Origin: Phallus indusiatus
Lineage: Eukaryota; Basidiomycota; Agaricomycetes; Phallales; Phallaceae
Direction of reading: 5' to 3'
Assembly (NCBI GenBank): GCA_027605045.1
Contig: JAQFWX010000005.1
Coordinates: forward strand, 1,798,001-1,862,000
Length of the DNA: 64,000 bases
This document shows, in pieces, positions 35,140 to 46,070 of the stretch. The translations under genes and the position numbers were made by a program. Numbering within the stretch: position 1 is the first letter of the stretch; every line of letters starts with the position of its first letter. The notes under the pieces are model-generated. The model was given only the letters and a program-made list of their open reading frames with translations. It did not search any database and was not told the DNA's origin.

Positions 35140-36297
35140 GCATGATTAGTTTTATGATGGCTGGTGACGACGACATCAGTTTCAGAGAAGTTTACCGTGT
35201 TACAAAATCACCTAATGGGCCAAGGCTTCTATTTGACTGCATTTATTTTTAGAGCTGCAGGTAAAAATGAATACTCGAAAGAAGAAATAGTGCGATTGGA
35301 AGACGTGGAGAGTAATAGTTGTTTAGGCATGCCCAGCCAATGAGACGCGTGTTCTATTGCGTTATCTCGGCATTAATGGCGTGTATCGTATCTAGCATGA
35401 AACGGTGAGCCTGATTAAAACTATGCATGTTTGAAGGCTGCTTACATTCCCCAAAAACGACCGAGTTGGCAGCCGAGTTTGGTATCATGACTGGTGTCGA
35501 TTTGGCAAAGTTGGAGAGGATGTGGTAAGCAAGGCGCTTAGTATATCGGCTCGTTCAATTCCACAATCAACTCAGAACTTCCAATGAGCTCCTTGAAAGA
35601 TTTCATGCTTATTGATATTTCGAATAATGAAAACTATAGTGGGATTATATGTGCATCAATGAACAGGGTAAACTTCTCTTATATAACCTCGTCTGAGCTG
35701 ACAATTCACATCGTGTCGAAAAAGAAAGACTTTTTTCTGCAGGCGATTTGTCAATGGAAAAGTGAAACATTTCTGGATGGTCTATCACATGAAAATGAGA
35801 GAGAGAGAGAACTTTTATTTATTGAGGACACTAAGGTACCATCTCAAATAGGTAAATATTGTCTGCCATGGACCATTTCCTATTTGTTTGTCTTGACTCT
35901 TAGGACTCTATTTACAGAACGGCAGACACCACGGAGAAGTCTGAAAACGATGGTATGCATGATAACTATTAACAGGCATGCTTTTTGTCAATTGCCAGAG
36001 GATGATCAAATCCAGTCATACACCAACGACAGTCATTACAGTGTGACCGAACTGAGCATCCTCAATCAAGAATCCTTGCGGTCCTGCCAACTGGAAGGTG
36101 TGCCAGATGATACTTCGGCTGATTCGTATCATTTTTTGGCAATCTTCCGGATGGCTTTACGAGATGCCGAGTGTCATGGTGAGAAATTGATGTAGTACAG
36201 GCTATCGGACCCACGCTAGGATGTTCAACACAGTGAGTATTTTGATTTCTGACTTGAAAGCTGGTGTCGTCTCAATTTCAACGCTATTTCCTTTCTA
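35140..36297. other. Unrecognised part of unit 2
   Basis: One frame is open for about 200 codons (35,584-36,195) and includes HYSVTELSILNQESLRSCQL and DSYHFLAIFRMALRDAEC. The matching stretch of unit 1 (24,560-25,190) is interrupted. I do not recognise a domain. It may be a surviving exon of an unknown gene or a chance open frame in a decayed one. Confidence 0.35.
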
Positions 36298-37253
36298 GTG
36301 GCTTTTGGTCAATCATTATTTTTTCCTTTGATAATTAACTTGTGCCAACGCCTGGCAATCGGTGGAAATCGTTGTTTGAGCGCCAAATTAAAACACGAGG
36401 CTCCGGAAGTGTACTCTGGGACATTTCTTTCTAGATTCATAAAGAAGGATAGAAGAGGTGAACGTCACTGTCATGTCGGTGTATTGGAAAATGTACGTGT
36501 CGTTTTATTTATGAACAATTGACTGACTGTGTGAAACTTGAAGTATTTCAGGTTATGCAGTATTTTTGTTTGGTTAATTACGACATAGTGAAGCGAAATA
36601 CGACCGTACTGAAAAACAATAAATATATCACTGGATTCAAGTCATGTTTGTCTGTGCTACGTCAGATCCCTTTCAAACTGAATACTAGTAGCCACATGAA
36701 GAGCGGCTACGGCTGGGAGCTGCGGGGGTTATTTATTACTCCTCCCTCCTAAGGCTAAGTGTCAATTGTCCAACTAAATTATGGTTCTCATGTGTGATTG
36801 TGTAGCCGAAAGTTTCTAAATATGAGAACCTCAAGTACGTAGCTGTGGCGCCGAGTCGCAACTTATGCCGGGCGAAAGCACATCGACCATGTAGGACAAC
36901 TCGCTCTGCACGAACCCAGTGACAGCTTCGAACGAAAATGACAGAGAAGACAAGTACAAGCAGTGAGCTTCTTCCGGGCACCAAAGATTTGTCTAGATTC
37001 GTGCATGACTCTTGAAAAAGGTGATGTTCTTTTAATATAAATGGAAAATCGAGTACCAATTGGTGCTTTTTTTATTAAAGTTCAATGAGATAGAGCATGT
37101 TTTCTGGCACCCAATCTATAAATATTGATCTTCACCACGAGGTACAAACGAGGCGAGCGTTTTAAGCAACAAACTGAAGGCGGGTTTTGGCACAAAACCT
37201 TTTTCGACCTCTTCACATAACCATACGTCTCAATCAACCATCAGCTACATACC

Positions 37254-40200
37254 ATGTCCGAAACATCTAGCTTGAGAGAAACAACAGCGCTCATCGAGAC
37301 TCAGAACGAAAATGGAAGAAGTTCCAAAATGACCCTGGAAGGGCCTAGCGAACACCTTGAAGAAGCTGCGCCGCCTGCGCGGATTACTGCTTCTTTGGAC
37401 GAGGACAGTGAGCGACCTGCCTCTGTGCCACTGGCAGTGAAAAATGGTTCTCGAATAGCCCCGGAAAGGCCTAGTAGTGAACACCGTGAAGAAGCTGCGC
37501 AGATTACTGAACGCTCTTCGTCCACAAGCTCCCGGGCGACTTCTTTGAACGAAGGCAGAGAGCAATCCGTGCCACCCCGCAACCTACTCAGTGAGTTTTC
37601 CGTTTCACGATATGCTATATTCGAGCTTCATCATTTACTTACTTTTCCAAAGGCCGTGCTCCTGATGTTACCCAATCTGTGAGGCAACGACGCAAGAAGA
37701 AACATAGAAGCGTTTTCGGATTAACACATGAAACTGGTCGTGAGTATCACAGCTCCCACTTACTCTATACAATCTAACATGACGCATCTCAGTGAATAAT
37801 AGAGATGCATACGAGCAGAAATATGCTCGCGATCGATATGGAGAAGAGACTTCGGAGAATGCTCGTATTTGGTTGACTTACCTTGACGAAGCCGAGCCAT
37901 TCGATCGCGAGAGAGTTGAAGAGTGGAAAGGGGCGGCAGATGTTCTCCTCGTTTTCGTTAGATATATTCGTTTTGGTTTCTACCTAAGCTCACTATTTTG
38001 TTGTCAGGCTGGTCTGTTCTCCAGCGTTATAACGACATTCATCGCACAGGCTTTTCAGCGCCTACAAAAAGATAATTCCCAAGTCTCTGCATCCCTGTTA
38101 TTCGAAATAGCCGGAATCCTACGAGCCCAATCTAATGGCACCCCATCAAATACGATCCAAAACTCAAAGTTGACCCCTACATCACCGTTCACACCATCGA
38201 TGAACGCATTGTTAGTAAACGGTCTGTGGTTTACTAGCTTAGCGATCACGTTGTCTACAGCGTTGTTTGCTGTCATCGCGAAACAATGGGCACGGTATTC
38301 CTTGGCTTCTATCCCTGGAACAGCCAAGGAAAGGGCGAGGGTCAGGCAACTACGGTTCAAAGGCTTCGAAGTGTGGAAGGTCGGTACCATCCTCGACCTC
38401 CTTCCTGTCCTTCTCTATCTTGCTGTTGGTCTGTTCCTCACGGGCATCATCATAATGCTATTTCCATTGAATGCTGCCATCGCGTGGACGATTGTCGGTA
38501 TTACAGGGATCACGTATACCTTGTACTTTATTTCTGTGATATTGCCGATTCGGTATCCAGAATGTCCTTATACAACCTCGATGACAATTTATGTCGGCGT
38601 TCTCTTTTTTGTCCTGCGAAAGGCTCTTCGCGGGATCGGTGCGATTTTGGTTGTCCGGAGAAAAATTCGAACTTTAACTTCTGCTGACTACGTCATCGGC
38701 TTTTTTCGTTACGTATTTATTTATTCGAGGTTAGCTAGAGTCATTCGCTATCAATTTTGGATACACAGTGGCAACTTCACCGAATTTCAAAGACTCCGTG
38801 GCAACTTCACTGAATTTACCAAGTGGAGAGAAGATAAAATAAAACAAGTAGTTCAAACCGCAACGTACCTCGATTTTGAGGCATTCAGTTGGCTCTATGG
38901 GATTTCCTGGAACAGAAGCGTTCATCGAATGATCGCACGCTGTGCCGCGGTGAATCCAACAATCAGTATTCAATTTGGATCCGATATCCTTGGAAATCTC
39001 AACCGTAGTTTGGAGATCAGTGAAGGCAATGTTGTGGACTTGCGTTATGGCCTATGCTTGGACCTCCTGACAGGTGAAAGCGGTCACTGGCGTCTCCTCC
39101 AATCTATTCCCGATGCGCTAGGAAATCATCTGGAGGAAGGAGAGTTTCAAAGCTATCTCCGGATTGCAGACACTGTGTTACGACGCGATGATAAGCTCCA
39201 GATTCTCCATGATGCGGTCAAGGGCAATTGCAGACTTCCACTGGCCATGTGGGGTTATCTCCTAGAGATGAACTGTCATGCCATAACTGCGGATATACTC
39301 ATCAGTATGGATGACAGGGGGTTGGTTCGTTTTGAGAGTGAAAAACTGGGATTGTGGAAATTTGAACGCCTGTTTGGTCACTTGGAAGCCGAAACTTATG
39401 AAACGTGCTATAACCTCCTTCTGATCATTTATCGTAACCTCACTTCCGATGATCGGCTCGACATCGGGAAAGAGCGAAAACAGGAGTCCTTGAAACAGGT
39501 GTTTGACAGCTTTTATGACTGTCTTATATTCTCTGGTTGCCTTCACCGATTAGAGGAGGGCCTCCGTTTAGCGTATGCCCTCCGCTTCTTCACAGAGATT
39601 TGTTGCGTGGACTCGTTCTGGTGCGCGTCTATGACAGATGAAGCCAGAGAGAATGCAGTTCGGTCTTTGCATGCAATGGAACCCCTGCCACTTGCAGACA
39701 CCCAGTCGAATAACCACTTACCTTTTACGAACGGCCACGACCTCCCTCTCATATATCAATGGTACTCGCGAGATCTCGACTCGAACCTCTCACGTAACAC
39801 ACCTCTCCTTTTCATGCTGCTGCTCGCGTCCCAGAACCGACACCATCTATCCACAATCCTCTTGACTGATACGAATGCTGTCTCTAACTTCTCAAAATGT
39901 GTTCAGAACCTGGCGAATTGTGATATCTGGAATCCTGAGGAAGAAATGATATATCAAATGTTAATGGACCTCCTCAAATCCGTGGACCCGAAGATGAATC
40001 CCAGGCTGTTCACCGTTCTTTACGACCGCTCCGTGCTTTTACAACTATGGGCACTCTTCGCGTGCTACGGTCTCGATGCAAAAGAATATTTCTTACTCCT
40101 GATATCAAAGATTTCCAGGGACAAGTTAGACGAGTTATTTGCCGCTATGAAAGAACTAATCCGATCTGGCTACACAAATTTTCCTATTGCAGTCCCACGA

Positions 40201-40479
40201 GGGTCTTACGGGACCCCGAATGTTCGTCTTAGATTAGTGACATCTGCGCGTGAGTTTGGACAACTCATAGGTGTGTCCCACATACAACCTGAGGCCACTT
40301 CCGAACAATCTGCGCCTGGGAATGCAACGTCAATCAATGACCACGATAACGAAGAGCGTGCACAGGTGCCCGGTCCGGATGAGGTACTTCATTTACTACA
40401 GAGTTCATCATCACTAAGGGTCCGCTTACTGAGACACTTGTATAGCGTAGAACCTTTAACTTTACGGGAAATTGGATGA
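37254..40479 (+). CDS. DUF6535 membrane protein, copy 3 (1,019 aa, 4 exons)
   Basis: Exons are 37254-37590, 37653-37739, 37793-37956 and 38008-40479, with the same phases as copy 2. The domain order is the same: Ser/Glu/Pro-rich N-terminus with two repeat units, basic QRRKKKHRSVFGLTHE segment, four-helix DUF6535 core, and a long helical C-terminal region ending TLREIG. The clearest difference from copy 2 lies just after FVLRKALRGIGAIL (about 38,640-38,820). There the linker has other sequence and an in-frame tandem duplication (GNFTEFQRLR followed by GNFTEF). The copy is intact. It lies nearest the FMO and terpene genes, but nothing links it to them functionally. Confidence 0.9.
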
Positions 40480-41650
40480 AAAAAGTGTTCGAATCCATTG
40501 GGCTAAAGATACCCCGTCAAACTAGTGATCAGCCGACTGCTAGTTCAATCCCGTTTAGTGAAATGGGCCCTACCTCCAGCACAATAAGATAATTCTAGAT
40601 AACAGTGGTTTTTTTAAATATACAATATCTGAACTCGAAAAGGTGGTTTGGGTGGTAAACATTACGGGCCAATAGAATTATCTTGCCAACCGCTCTTGGT
40701 TGGAAAAAGCAACAAAGAAAAAAGTAAAACCAACCCACTACGCCAGGGCAGACAACATTCTAGACCACACTCGTACATAGTCTGACTCGTTGGGAAAACT
40801 CGCAGCCAATTCACAAGCTCAACCAGTTAAGAGAGTGCTGATTTGAATTTCAACTGTTTTTCCAAGTTCTTATTTCCCGCGGTAAATCTCTCACTCCCTC
40901 TCGAAGCCGCAGCCCGATGATCTAAATCTTGTTGAAATACATGAATACAACCCTTGATAAACAAACAATTTGAAATGAAGACCGAGAGCGCTGGAAGCTT
41001 TTCCAGGGAATGGAATAGAGCAACTAAATCTAAATCAGAGCGTGAGATTGGAAGATTAAATTGGATGAAACGACTGACATGTTTTTATCGAACGAGGAGC
41101 TGGTGGGCTGCCGACGGATTGAAGACGCGTTCTTGGTTTTTGAACACAAACACCATCAACTCCTTCAAGACCCATTAGTTTTTGTTTGCGCGTGCGATAC
41201 TCGTGGCTGTCCTGATGGTTGCGCGAACAGGCTACACGGAGATTTGTAAGCGAAGGCTATATGCGCCGTTCCTCACGGTTAGGTGATTCTGAGGTACTAA
41301 AAGGCTATACTTTCTATTTTTCACCTTTTGTCTCCTCTTCGTTTCACTTTTATTTGAAATTCACAGTTCTTATATTTTATCTTTCCAATCATCCTTAGTT
41401 CCATTTCCCTGGAACATATATTTACAAACTGTATATAAAAAACAAACCTTTTTCGACAACAATAACAACAACTTTTAGACCCTCATTATGATTTCCCTCT
41501 GAACACACAACACTGGTTCCCTTTCGATCCCTGACCACTCCTGTTGCGCGACCATCAGTCCCCCCAGAAACAACAGTTATGCAGCAGACGGTCTCTATCT
41601 TAAACAAGGGTCAGAGTGAGGGCGAAAGTGGGACCAACTCCCTAATTGCG
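40480..41650. other. Truncated end of unit 3
   Basis: Sequence matching the downstream parts of units 1 and 2 continues to about 41,645, within the short exon-like piece with QTVSILNK. The GH47 and ICMT relics are absent here. The stretch also contains a MITE (41,213-41,557) that units 1 and 2 lack. Confidence 0.55.
41213..41557. mobile_element. MITE-like insertion in unit 3 (about 345 bp)
   Basis: Units 1 and 2 read straight through from the 'catggcygtc' sequence to 'cagaaacaac', while unit 3 has 345 extra bases. The insert begins TGATGGTTGCGCGAACAGG and ends with its near inverse CCTGTTGCGCGACCATCA. The flanks share GTCC (41,209-41,212 and 41,558-41,561), though a shorter TC duplication with a longer repeat is equally possible. 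There is no coding capacity. I cannot assign a superfamily. Confidence 0.6.
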
Positions 41651-42016
41651 ATGATTGAGGCATATTAATCTAAGAGAAAATAGGTCGACGTCAATTGTGG
41701 CGGTAGGAGTGGTACTAGAAGACCCGGCGTGACATCAACGTAGTAACACGATACCCATCGTCACTTTCCTCTCCACAGTATCAGAGAGTACAAACAGTAT
41801 CTGGGTCGTCATTTAGCTGATGGATGGCACGTTTTAATGCTCATCAAACTTACCAGAGATCTCGTTTCCCATCCCGGACGTCAATTCCACGACATTCGTC
41901 TCAACATTCGCCAAATGCGTGGTGATACGATCACGTGCATACGTTGTGTAATCCGCGCGTGCCAAGCGGCAACCAGCCTTGAACTCTTCACGCTCTCAAA
42001 TTTCAGTTCACAATTA

Positions 42017-42611
42017 AGGTAGAGGACACGTAGATTCGACTACCCTTAAGCGCCCATTACATAAGCTAGGGTTAGCGCTTAAGCGGCGAAATCTGAGAAA
42101 AAAATAAAAATTTCTTAACCCTAAATTATACTTTTAGGTATGACGGTGGTGAAATGTAGTAGATAACTCTTCTAATTTGATTAAATCAACGATAATAAGT
42201 GTAAATATGGTTTAATAAATGGGGTTTCAATGCAGCTGAAGTTGAGCGGAAGTGTAGCTACCACTTCCGGGATTGCTGATGTAATCTTCAAGTTAAGCGA
42301 GATTCCATTTATGGTAATAAGCTTACGTAATTTGCGGCGAAATTTCTCGGAGGCAAAAAAACAAAAGTTGCCAAAACGCTGAAAAACAGCTTTGGTGATT
42401 TTTGGGAAGGCCCGGGTAGTAAGTGGACTATAACTTTTCACACAGGTCACTTCCTTGAAAAATAAAACCGTAGAAATGAAGTTCACATTAATCTTAATAC
42501 ATCTATGGTTTAATATTTTTATTTTTTTTGTGTTGTGTTGTGCTGAAACGATTCTGAGTCAAGGGTTTATTTCGGGCGCTAAGGGTAGTCGAATCTACGT
42601 GTCCTCTACCT
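42017..42611. mobile_element. MITE with about 38-bp terminal inverted repeats and TA target duplication (595 bp)
   Basis: The left repeat is 42,017-42,055 and the right repeat is 42,574-42,611, its inverse with one base missing. Both outer ends read AGGTAGAGGACACGTAG. TA flanks the element at 42,015-42,016 and 42,612-42,613. A related sequence at about 1,160-1,214 of this window carries the uninterrupted site around TA at 1,199-1,200. The inside is AT-rich and non-coding. A TA duplication suggests mobilisation by a Tc1/mariner-like transposase. The element ends 370 bp upstream of the FMO start codon. Confidence 0.85.
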
Positions 42612-42910
42612 TATTCTTAATGGAATACTTGACACCCACCGCGGAGTTCACTCTACATCGGACCGGAGAAGGTGACATATAGTCACGACCAGCCATATCT
42701 ATTTTCTGACTCTCGTCAATGTTCGACAATGCCCGATTTGAGGCTGCTGTTTATGGCGACGACGACAACGCATGATGAACCACAGGGGAGCGGGGAGCGA
42801 ACAGCCTCTTATATCATCGCACCCGTGTACATGCTCGTCGTGCAGGGATTACATAACCCGGAATTTTGTTGCACGGGCATATGTTCCCGAAGCAGTGTTC
42901 GTTCTGCGAC

Positions 42911-42920
42911 AATATTTAAA
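42911..42920 (+). promoter_or_regulatory. Possible TATA-like element of the FMO gene
   Basis: AATATTTAAA lies 61 bp upstream of the chosen FMO start codon. That would leave a short leader typical of fungal genes. It is a weak motif in AT-rich DNA and is offered only because its position fits. Confidence 0.25.
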
Positions 42921-42980
42921 CCGTTATCTGAGCAAACAGTCAGCACCTATTCCGCTCATCACGATATCTACTCTACCGAT

Positions 42981-45473
42981 ATGGGATTAACACCTATAGA
43001 CGATGAAGTTTCTCTACCCTTACTCTCCAAGCTTGGTATAACAGAACCTATGACTGTAACGGATGAAGAGTTGCCATGTATAGCCGCGTCCTTTATCAGA
43101 AGCTTATCCGACGCCATCTCCTCGAACAATATCGAATCAGCTACATCGCTGTTCTTCTCGGAATGTCTCTGGCGAGACTTCCTTGCTTTTACATGGGAAC
43201 TCATCACTATCTTCAGAGTAGAAAACGTTCGCGATATGCTCAAATCTCGGTTGGAAAAGATCCAGATATCAAACGTTCGTCTTTCGAAACATAGAGACTT
43301 GCTGCCATCCAAGATTCAGCCCGTGCCCATACTTCTCATGCTGAACATACCCTTTGAGTTCGACACCTCCGCAGGCAGTTGCACTGGAATCGCGAATATT
43401 ATTCCAATTCCCTCCGATAACGGTGTTGAGTGGAAAATTTACACTCTTTACACCAACCTCGATCAGATCAAAGGATGTCTAGACCAAGTTGGACCGAACC
43501 GTAAACTTTCGCTTGGAAACTATGTTCAACAGCGCGAAAAGGATATTGCGTTTGAGAATGAAGATCCCCTTGTTATAATCGTTGGGAGCGGGCATTCAGG
43601 TTGTTGTGTTGCCGCACGACTGAAGGCCAAAAGTATACCATATCTTGTCATCGAAAAAAATGAGAGAATAGGCGATAACTGGAGGAATCGATATGATACC
43701 TTGACCCTTCATGATTTCGCTTGTGAGTTTAGCCTGATTCCTATTTTCAACATTATTGACTATTCAATAACGATGACCTTAGGGATGGCAACATTACCAT
43801 ACTTCCCGTTCGTGTTAACCCGCATCCATCCATTCAGATATTCTTTCAGCTTTTTTAATTAGGTTTCCGGCTGACTGGCCCTTGTTTACACCTGCGCAAA
43901 AGGTATGTTCAGACATCGTCAAACAAGTTTCGTATTTTGGCTTACAGCTGCTCAATAGTTTGCTGACTGGCTAGATTTGTATGCCAAAGCGTTGGATCTT
44001 AACGTCTGGACATCCACCACGGTTACGAAGGCCGAAAGGGACGAGGTGCAAGATCAGTGGGCGGTTCATGTAACCAAAGCTGATGGGAGCAAGCGCGTCT
44101 TCCGTTCCAAATACCTTGTAGCCGCTACAGGTCTAGGCGTTCCAAAAACTCCTGACATCCCGGGAATGGTATTTTTTTTTGGACATAAATGAGATTCCTC
44201 GCTTACAGTTTTTTTAGGATAGGTTTAGAGGGAAAATGATGCACGCGTATTCCTATCAAAATTCTGAAGAACATGTTGGAAAAAAAGTCGCTGTCGTTGG
44301 TTCTGCAACCGCAGGTATACAGACTAATACAGCCCATTTATTTACAACGTTAAAAACCCACTAATGACTGATTTAGGCCATGATATATCTGAAAATCACT
44401 GTCTGAACGGCATTGATGTCACTATGGTAAGTTTTAATTGTCGTGTGCATGTGCTTTGCCAAGGATTTCATCGACTCGGCCAGGTCCAACGCGCCTCGAC
44501 ATGTGTGATCAAATCCCCCGAGGGAATCAATATATTTCTTGGACGTGAGCATCGCCTCGTTTCTCAACGGTTTCCTTCTCAATTTCGAAACTTGATAGCT
44601 TCCGCCGTTGAAAACGATGTCCCAATAGAAATTAAAGATCGACGTGGGTCCTCGATGCCGACGCTTGTCGCTAAGAAATTCCAAATGCTTGCCATGAAAC
44701 GGGTCATTGAGACTCACAGGTAAGCGCTTAAGCGTCCACCTTCTTCCGGCGACTGATCACTGGGTGTTCTTATTTTTGTAGATCATTTTATGATGCTTTA
44801 GAGAATGTCGGATTCAAAGTCAACCACGGAATTGACGGTGCAGGTTTCGCGACTCTAGCCCGGCAACGGTTAGGTGGATTTTACATCGGTAAGCGATTCA
44901 ACCACTCATCACCAAATCTTTTTTACGAACGGACTTCAAAGACGTGGGGGCAAGTCAAATGATCATTGATAAGAAAATCAAAATTAAATCTGGGTCAATC
45001 AAAGAAGTCACTCCTGAAGGACTGATTTTCGAAGATGAATCGACGTTGGAAGCTGATGTCATTATATGGGCAACGGGGTATGATTAGATTTCTCTCAATA
45101 CTATTTTTTCTTTTGTTAACCGCATCGCTCTTCCTCTCTCTCTCTCTCTCTCTTTCAGACTGGATGGACCTCAAAGTTCTTTACAGTCATTTTTATCGCC
45201 AGAGCTTCGCGAAAAGCTTAGACCACCTTTAAAGTTATCCGACGAAGGTGAATTTGATAACGCGTACACAGAATCCGGCTTGAAGAACTTTTTCTTCATT
45301 GTGGGTAACCTTCCCATGTGTCGCATGTTTTCGTCGCACATTTCATTAGGTGAGTTTTTTTTTTCTTGGTTATTGAGCCGAGATGAACGATATTAATGAT
45401 CATTTTTTTAGTTATCAAAGCTAAAGAGGAGGGTTTGTACAATGGGCCTTATAGACACACGCATAATGGATAA
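42981..45473 (+). CDS. Flavin-containing monooxygenase, YUCCA-like, with N-terminal extra domain (631 aa, 11 exons)
   Basis: Exons are 42981-43722, 43783-43807, 43863-43902, 43959-44168, 44218-44314, 44377-44426, 44484-44719, 44782-44888, 44942-45077, 45159-45349 and 45412-45473. The second exon is only 25 nt. Residues 1-195 form an extra N-terminal region, probably the NTF2-like part often found in these fungal enzymes. The FAD motif is VGSGHSG (202-207). The FMO signature is FRGKMMHAYSY (F342, G344, H348, Y352). The NADPH-binding VVGSATAG is at 365-372. IIWATG marks the second dinucleotide-binding edge. The protein uses NADPH and O2 to oxygenate a small molecule in the cytosol; the substrate is unknown. 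The frame continues upstream of 42,981, so an earlier start is possible. With a terpene synthase and dioxygenases nearby, a role in secondary metabolism is plausible. Confidence 0.9.
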
Positions 45474-46070
45474 TCTAGTAATAAATTTTACAGTATGTAC
45501 AATGAGAAATAACGTATCGAATGTCTTTTGTTACTAGCGCGAGAGTGTGAACACCGATCCCTTTGTCATTGACTCGTAACATGAATGCATGATCACTCGT
45601 GTTTAGACGCCCTCCAAATCCCCTTTGTCGTTCATCGACCAAACCATCATGCACCATGCGTCGTGTGTGGGTGGTTTCGTGTCATGACCGATCTTCTGGC
45701 TCATTGACGATGATAATATGCTTTCTAAGGACCTGATAAACATATCAAGTTGAACCCAAAGTTTGCTGCAGCCTAAGGGTGAAGTTCCCGGGTACGTGTC
45801 TTAGCTTATTCACAGATTCTGTCACCGCTAAAGGAGTTTCTTCAACCTAGAGTGTGTGGGTCGGGCCCGGGGTATTCCTAAAGACGAACCGATAAAAAGA
45901 CGTGTCCGCAAGAAAATCATTTATATCTCAATCAACTAAACGATCAAATCCTCGATCAAGGTTAAGTGGGTATTTAATGATGTAGAAGGATTGCGAGATG
46001 AAAACATTGAGATATTGATACAGGATTCTATTTCTACTGTCACCTTTTACCCCCGCCTTCATCTATACCT
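45474..46070. other. Convergent intergenic region, no gene seen
   Basis: This lies between the 3' ends of the FMO gene and the Pro-rich gene. Only short chance frames are present, and there is no repeat or RNA gene. Confidence 0.5.

Larger units (their letters stand above)
15566..41650 (+). repeat. Three-unit tandem segmental array (DUF6535 - GH47 relic - ICMT relic)
   Basis: Unit 1 runs from about 15,566 to 25,370, unit 2 from about 25,370 to 36,300, and unit 3 from about 36,300 to 41,650, where it is cut off. The sequence upstream of each DUF6535 gene, the gene itself and the downstream stretch match in all three. The GH47 and ICMT relics and the following stretch match between units 1 and 2. 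Start codons at 16,431, 26,094 and 37,254 lie 9,663 and 11,160 bp apart. Removing the 1,191-bp CACTA-like element and the roughly 2,656-bp LINE gives about 8,472 and 8,504 bp. The near-identical spacing supports serial tandem duplication. Confidence 0.85.
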
